From Martensiomyces pterosporus (lineage: Eukaryota > Kickxellomycota > Kickxellomycetes > Kickxellales > Kickxellaceae), in contig MU603988.1 of NCBI GenBank assembly GCA_025201845.1, forward strand, positions 65,202 to 87,138: 21,937 bases of DNA, in the 5' to 3' direction. Numbering within the stretch: position 1 is the stretch's first letter; each line of letters opens with the position of its first letter. A program made the position numbers and the translations under genes. Below the pieces are notes generated by a model. It was not told where the DNA came from. It did no database searches and worked only from the letters and a program-made list of their open reading frames with translations. Shown here in pieces: positions 17,554-21,937 of the stretch.

Positions 17554-17559
17554 TTTATT
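17554..17559 (-). terminator. Polyadenylation signal of the formaldehyde dehydrogenase gene
   Basis: Canonical AATAAA on the minus strand, 36 nt after the TAA at 17596. Cleavage at about 17525-17545 would overlap the end of the opposing transcript. Confidence 0.6.
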
Positions 17560-17595
17560 GACCTCGGAGCCGCCGAATATAAGGAGAAAGTGCGT

Positions 17596-19175
<1,580 letters not shown>

Positions 19176-19744
19176 GGTTGCTACTTTCGAAGTAGGTGTT
19201 GATACTAGTGCCTAAAAGCTAAGAACTTGAGCAAAAGCGGAGTAAGAAAGCGATGGATAAGACAAGAGCCAGCCTGCGTCAGTTGTGCTCAGCACGGGGG
19301 CAGTCAAGCTGCCTTTTGTTTTCTCCAGTGTGACCATAGGAGATAGTGCGCCAAAAAGGCCCCCCTCGCTATGCTGGATTAGGGTGGACTGGGGGATTTG
19401 CATCAGCAGAGGCTCTGGCTTTTTCCCCACACCAACGCGATAAGAGCATTACGACGGATATCAAATGCTGTGGCGATGGTGACATAAAGCAGGGCAGTAG
19501 CAATGATAGTATGCCCAAATTACAACTGCCAACCTCTGGTCGGGACGCATATATTCACAGCTGTGCACCTTGTAGCTACTGCCGGCTGTCTTGGTCGTTG
19601 CAATATGAAGACAAATGTGTTTAGTTGCAGCATGTCTCCATCTCCACGTCTTTTCGTCTTGTTTGCCGGCACATTCATAATTTCACAGACACTTACCAGC
19701 TATAAACCTCACCACCTTGGCCAACTCGGACACACACACAAAAA
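19176..19744. other. Intergenic: dehydrogenase promoter, no N-terminal transporter half found
   Basis: This stretch separates the divergent dehydrogenase ATG and the first supported exon of the transporter fragment. It should hold the dehydrogenase promoter. I read all three plus frames for the first six helices of an MFS transporter and saw none. One frame (19503-19751) contains a short hydrophobic piece (LFVLFAGTFIISQTL, ~19650-19694), which may be chance. A short CA repeat (19731-19740) precedes the ATG at 19745. Confidence 0.45.
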
Positions 19745-20434
19745 ATGCTAGCAGGTGCAGGATACTTGACTGTTATCTTTTTGATCCCAGGTACATAAAT
19801 GACGAAGCGCTGATGGCGCAGCGCTCAAAGAACAGGTGCTCATATTGAGGTGCTTGCAATTGCCAGTGCTGCCATCCAAAACTAATTGAAATACAAATGT
19901 GTTGCCTTAATACAATTAGCACATGCTGCCATACTGGGCGTCTCTGTTGAGCATATTGGTCTGCTTATTGGATTGGCGAATGCGTGCACGGTCCTGGGAG
20001 CAATTCTGCTGCACCATTTTGTCAAGGCATACGGGCAGCTGAACGGCATGGTGCTGATTCATGCAGCCGGTGGCATTGCGTGCAGCACACTGTGGTATAC
20101 GGCAAAGGACTACAACACGCTGAGCCTATTCATAGCTGTTTTCTGTATGACAGCAGGTTCTGTAGTTCCCATGTATCCGACTGGGCAGCTCGAGGAGTCT
20201 GAGAAGGAGAGCTGGCTACTTGGCGGCACACAAGTCATCAAATGGGCGACACTGACAACTGCAGTGGCTATTCCAATAATCAAGGTGTTTTACATCGACT
20301 GGGCGATGAAGTATTTGAGCATGTACTGGGTGAAGCCAGCCTCAATTCTTGTCACTTGGGGCTATGTCACTGCCACAGTCGGCTTGCTTGTTTTGCGATT
20401 CTCCATGTCGCCGCATCTCAAGGCAAAGCTATAG
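19745..20434 (+). CDS. C-terminal half of an MFS (monocarboxylate-transporter-like) permease, two exons
   Basis: Exon 19745-19790 and exon 19920-20434, with a 129-nt intron (GTACAT...AATTAG), give 186 aa. Across the junction the protein reads ...TVIFLIP-AHAAILGVSVEHIGLLIGLANA, the usual pattern of helix 7, the loop with (P)-x-H/Y-A and the LG(V/L)(S/T) start of helix 8 in fungal MCT-type transporters. Six hydrophobic segments follow (7-12 of a 12-helix fold), including GMVLIHAAGGIACSTLWY and TLSLFIAVFCMTAGSVVP. Ordinary MCT proteins are 400-500 aa, and no N-terminal half is visible upstream. It is therefore a truncated gene, a decaying remnant, or a gene whose 5' exons are too diverged for me to see. 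The ATG at 19745 has an A-rich context but could be internal. Its codons are more A/T-ended than those of ARP2 or the dehydrogenase. Substrate unknown. Confidence 0.6.
19791..19919 (+). other. Intron in the transporter fragment
   Basis: Donor GTACAT after CCCAG, acceptor AATTAG, branch-like CTTAAT about 10 nt before the acceptor, as in dehydrogenase intron 2. The splice is phase 1 and creates the codon GCA. An in-frame stop lies inside the intron, so splicing is needed to join the exons. Confidence 0.7.
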
Positions 20435-20937
20435 CCAACAAATGCACTTATTTTATTTTCCATTCTAGCCACCGTCTTATTCGTACTCGGGGCCTGCTTT
20501 CCGCATAAATCTATACACTGTTGCTATGCATGTGAATTATCAGGCTCTGAAGTGGCAGACGCATCCTCTTCTTTCTCTGGATATGTGTGAATGGAGCAGC
20601 AAATACTCGTATGCGCCACATAGATGCCATTCAGCACTGGAATGGTTCTTGCTTACACACCAGTTCAGGAAGCTTCCTCCGTTGTCCTGGTGTCTGACAA
20701 TTACGCAACGTTAAAATGAACATGCGCGAGCGCTTAAAATAGAGTATGCTCCAAGCCTCAATTATCGCGAACCAAGATGGCGACCAAAATGGGCATATTT
20801 GGGTGTACAAATGGAAGAACCGCTTTCATGCAGCGATCGAAACGGGTAGCCAAAAAGAATAAACGGCACAGCACTACTCGAGTGGCTGCATACTTGGACA
20901 CCATGACGTTTCTTGCTGTCTATAGCGCCACGGTTGC

Positions 20938-20948
20938 AAAAAAAAAAA
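20938..20948. repeat. Poly(dA:dT) run, 11 nt
   Basis: Eleven consecutive A on the plus strand in otherwise unassigned sequence. Confidence 0.8.
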
Positions 20949-21426
20949 GAAGGGAGCGCAAGGACGGCACCTGTGGTCAAGAAGCACGGGTGGTGAGACT
21001 GCTTGCCAGAGGCAGCAGCATTGATCCCCGGCATTGAGCCTGTTCTGGGGCTGAGCCTAGCCACAAGGCCCTCAGCAACAAGCACCGCAGACGCAGATGC
21101 CGAATGCAGGACATGCGGACAAGCGCGCACCACAACAGAGACTACTGCGCACAATGTGCTAGTTCAGACATGCACCAGTCCCAACAATCGGTACCAGAGG
21201 CAAAGAACCACAGCCCGCCGCTTTTATGACTGGGGCCATGGCGCTGTGGCTAGAGAGAGCGAGGCGAACAACACCACTCCACTTGAGGTGGCCAGGCAGG
21301 CAGGACTCGCAATAATAGCCACCACAGTCATACGGGTGGAAACCCAGTGCACACAACCAGACAGCCACGCCAGCTGTTCCGTGGCAACCTCAGCCCAGTG
21401 GCACCAACAGCGGTTCAGTCTCGGTT

Positions 21427-21453
21427 GGTGTGGTGGTGGTGGTGGTGGTGGTG
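21427..21453. repeat. (GGT)n microsatellite, copy 1
   Basis: Seven perfect GGT units (21432-21452), preceded by an offset GGT (21427-21429). The strand asymmetry (G on plus) would allow two-tier G-quadruplex formation on the plus strand. Confidence 0.9.
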
Positions 21454-21631
21454 CTCTATTCCGTGCTGCTGTGTTTACCAACTCGGAAGCAGCTCTGGGT
21501 GTGCTAGTGCCATTGATCCTTGGCGTTGGGGCGCATTGTGAGTGTGGGCGGTGCTGTTGTTATTACCAATGCTGCCTTTTGGCGGTGTTGACGCAGCAAT
21601 TGTGCTCGTGCTCCTTGTCTCTTTTGCGTGT

Positions 21632-21649
21632 GGTGGTGGTGGTGGTGGT
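21632..21649. repeat. (GGT)n microsatellite, copy 2
   Basis: Six perfect GGT units on the same strand as copy 1, about 180 bp downstream, with the same GTGT lead-in and TGC/TGCC exit. Confidence 0.9.
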
Positions 21650-21937
21650 GCCGTTGCACCGGCCGTAAATGGTGTAGTAGTATGCATCCGGGAGCATAGT
21701 TACCACCTATGCTCTTCTCAGCACCCTTGTTTCTTGGGCCCATGCTGCCACACCCAGTAGACCAGCCCTTTGTGCTCGGCCGTGGATTGTCATGTAAAAA
21801 ACAAGAGCGATGCCATGTTGAATCGCAGATAACCGCAATCCCTGTCAGCCTGCAAACCAGGTGTACATTTTGGAAAACGGCCAGTGAGTGCCAAGAGGCT
21901 GTTGCATCCAGCTTCAAGGGGGGGTTCGTTCGGTATG

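Larger units (their letters stand above)
20435..21937. other. Region without a supported gene
   Basis: About 1.5 kb. Several open frames exist (20777-21037 and 21003-21668 on plus; 20762-21154 and 21504-21917 on minus). None shows a known domain, family signature or coding-like composition, and those that could be checked at 21003 begin with non-ATG codons. The frame at 20777 has a good ATG context but encodes only 86 aa, Arg/Lys-rich, with no similarity I know. The region carries an A-run (20938-20948) and two (GGT)n tracts (21427-21453, 21632-21649). No tRNA or transposon ends were recognised. Confidence 0.5.

Noticed and set aside
19706..19744. In-frame upstream extension of the transporter exon (from 19706)
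   Set aside because: The 13 residues before the ATG derive partly from a CA repeat and do not resemble the loop before helix 7. Not included in the call.
20777..21037. 86-aa Arg/Lys-rich frame with a good ATG context
   Set aside because: No similarity is known to me, it includes a homopolymer-encoded Lys run, and an equally long antisense frame overlaps it. Kept as a possibility only.
21003..21668. 221-aa plus-strand frame across both GGT tracts
   Set aside because: It begins at TTG, its Gly and Val runs come from the microsatellites, and the rest looks like random translated sequence.

Overview
The window reads as nuclear DNA of a fungus. It has single-exon eukaryotic genes, short GT-AG introns (three supported: 244, 187 and 129 nt), an Arp2 actin-related protein, a nucleus-encoded mitochondrial ribosomal protein with a presequence, and a 9-1-1 clamp subunit. 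Genes are tightly packed and mostly alternate in strand, with gaps of about 0.1 to 0.9 kb. Low intron density and a TRAPPC14-like rather than typical yeast Trs65-like protein would suit an early-diverging lineage (for example Kickxellomycotina). That placement is inference and was not tested.

Layout. 528-1727 (+) is ARP2. It converges on a 304-aa LYR-motif mitochondrial protein (1937-2851, -). Two more minus-strand genes follow: a DM9/DUF3421 lectin-like protein with a Q/G-rich N-terminus (3098-3667) and mitochondrial ribosomal protein bL27m (4216-4698). bL27m shares a 486-bp divergent promoter with RAD1 (5185-6195, +), the checkpoint clamp subunit. RAD1 converges on a 7.8-kb single-exon gene (6310-14133, -). 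This encodes a 2607-aa chromodomain/PHD-like/SNF2-like protein of the Mi-2/Mit1 type in which every recognisable ATPase motif is destroyed. An 870-bp divergent gap leads to a TRAPPC14/Trs65-like TRAPPII subunit (15004-17502, +). Its 3' end nearly abuts that of a three-exon glutathione-dependent formaldehyde dehydrogenase (17596-19175, -). Past the dehydrogenase promoter lies a two-exon reading frame for only the C-terminal six-helix half of an MFS (MCT-like) transporter (19745-20434, +). The last 1.5 kb has no supported gene, only simple repeats including two (GGT)n tracts.

Functional picture. Most genes are unrelated housekeeping genes: actin nucleation, mitochondrial translation and assembly, DNA damage checkpoint, vesicle traffic, formaldehyde and S-nitrosoglutathione detoxification. 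The strongest candidate for something new is the giant pseudo-remodeller. It combines an HP1-like N-terminal chromodomain whose aromatic cage looks intact with a Mi-2/Mit1-type core that should not hydrolyse ATP, which suggests a heterochromatin scaffold. Other points to check are the fungal TRAPPC14-like protein, the half-size transporter, and the overlapping convergent 3' ends.
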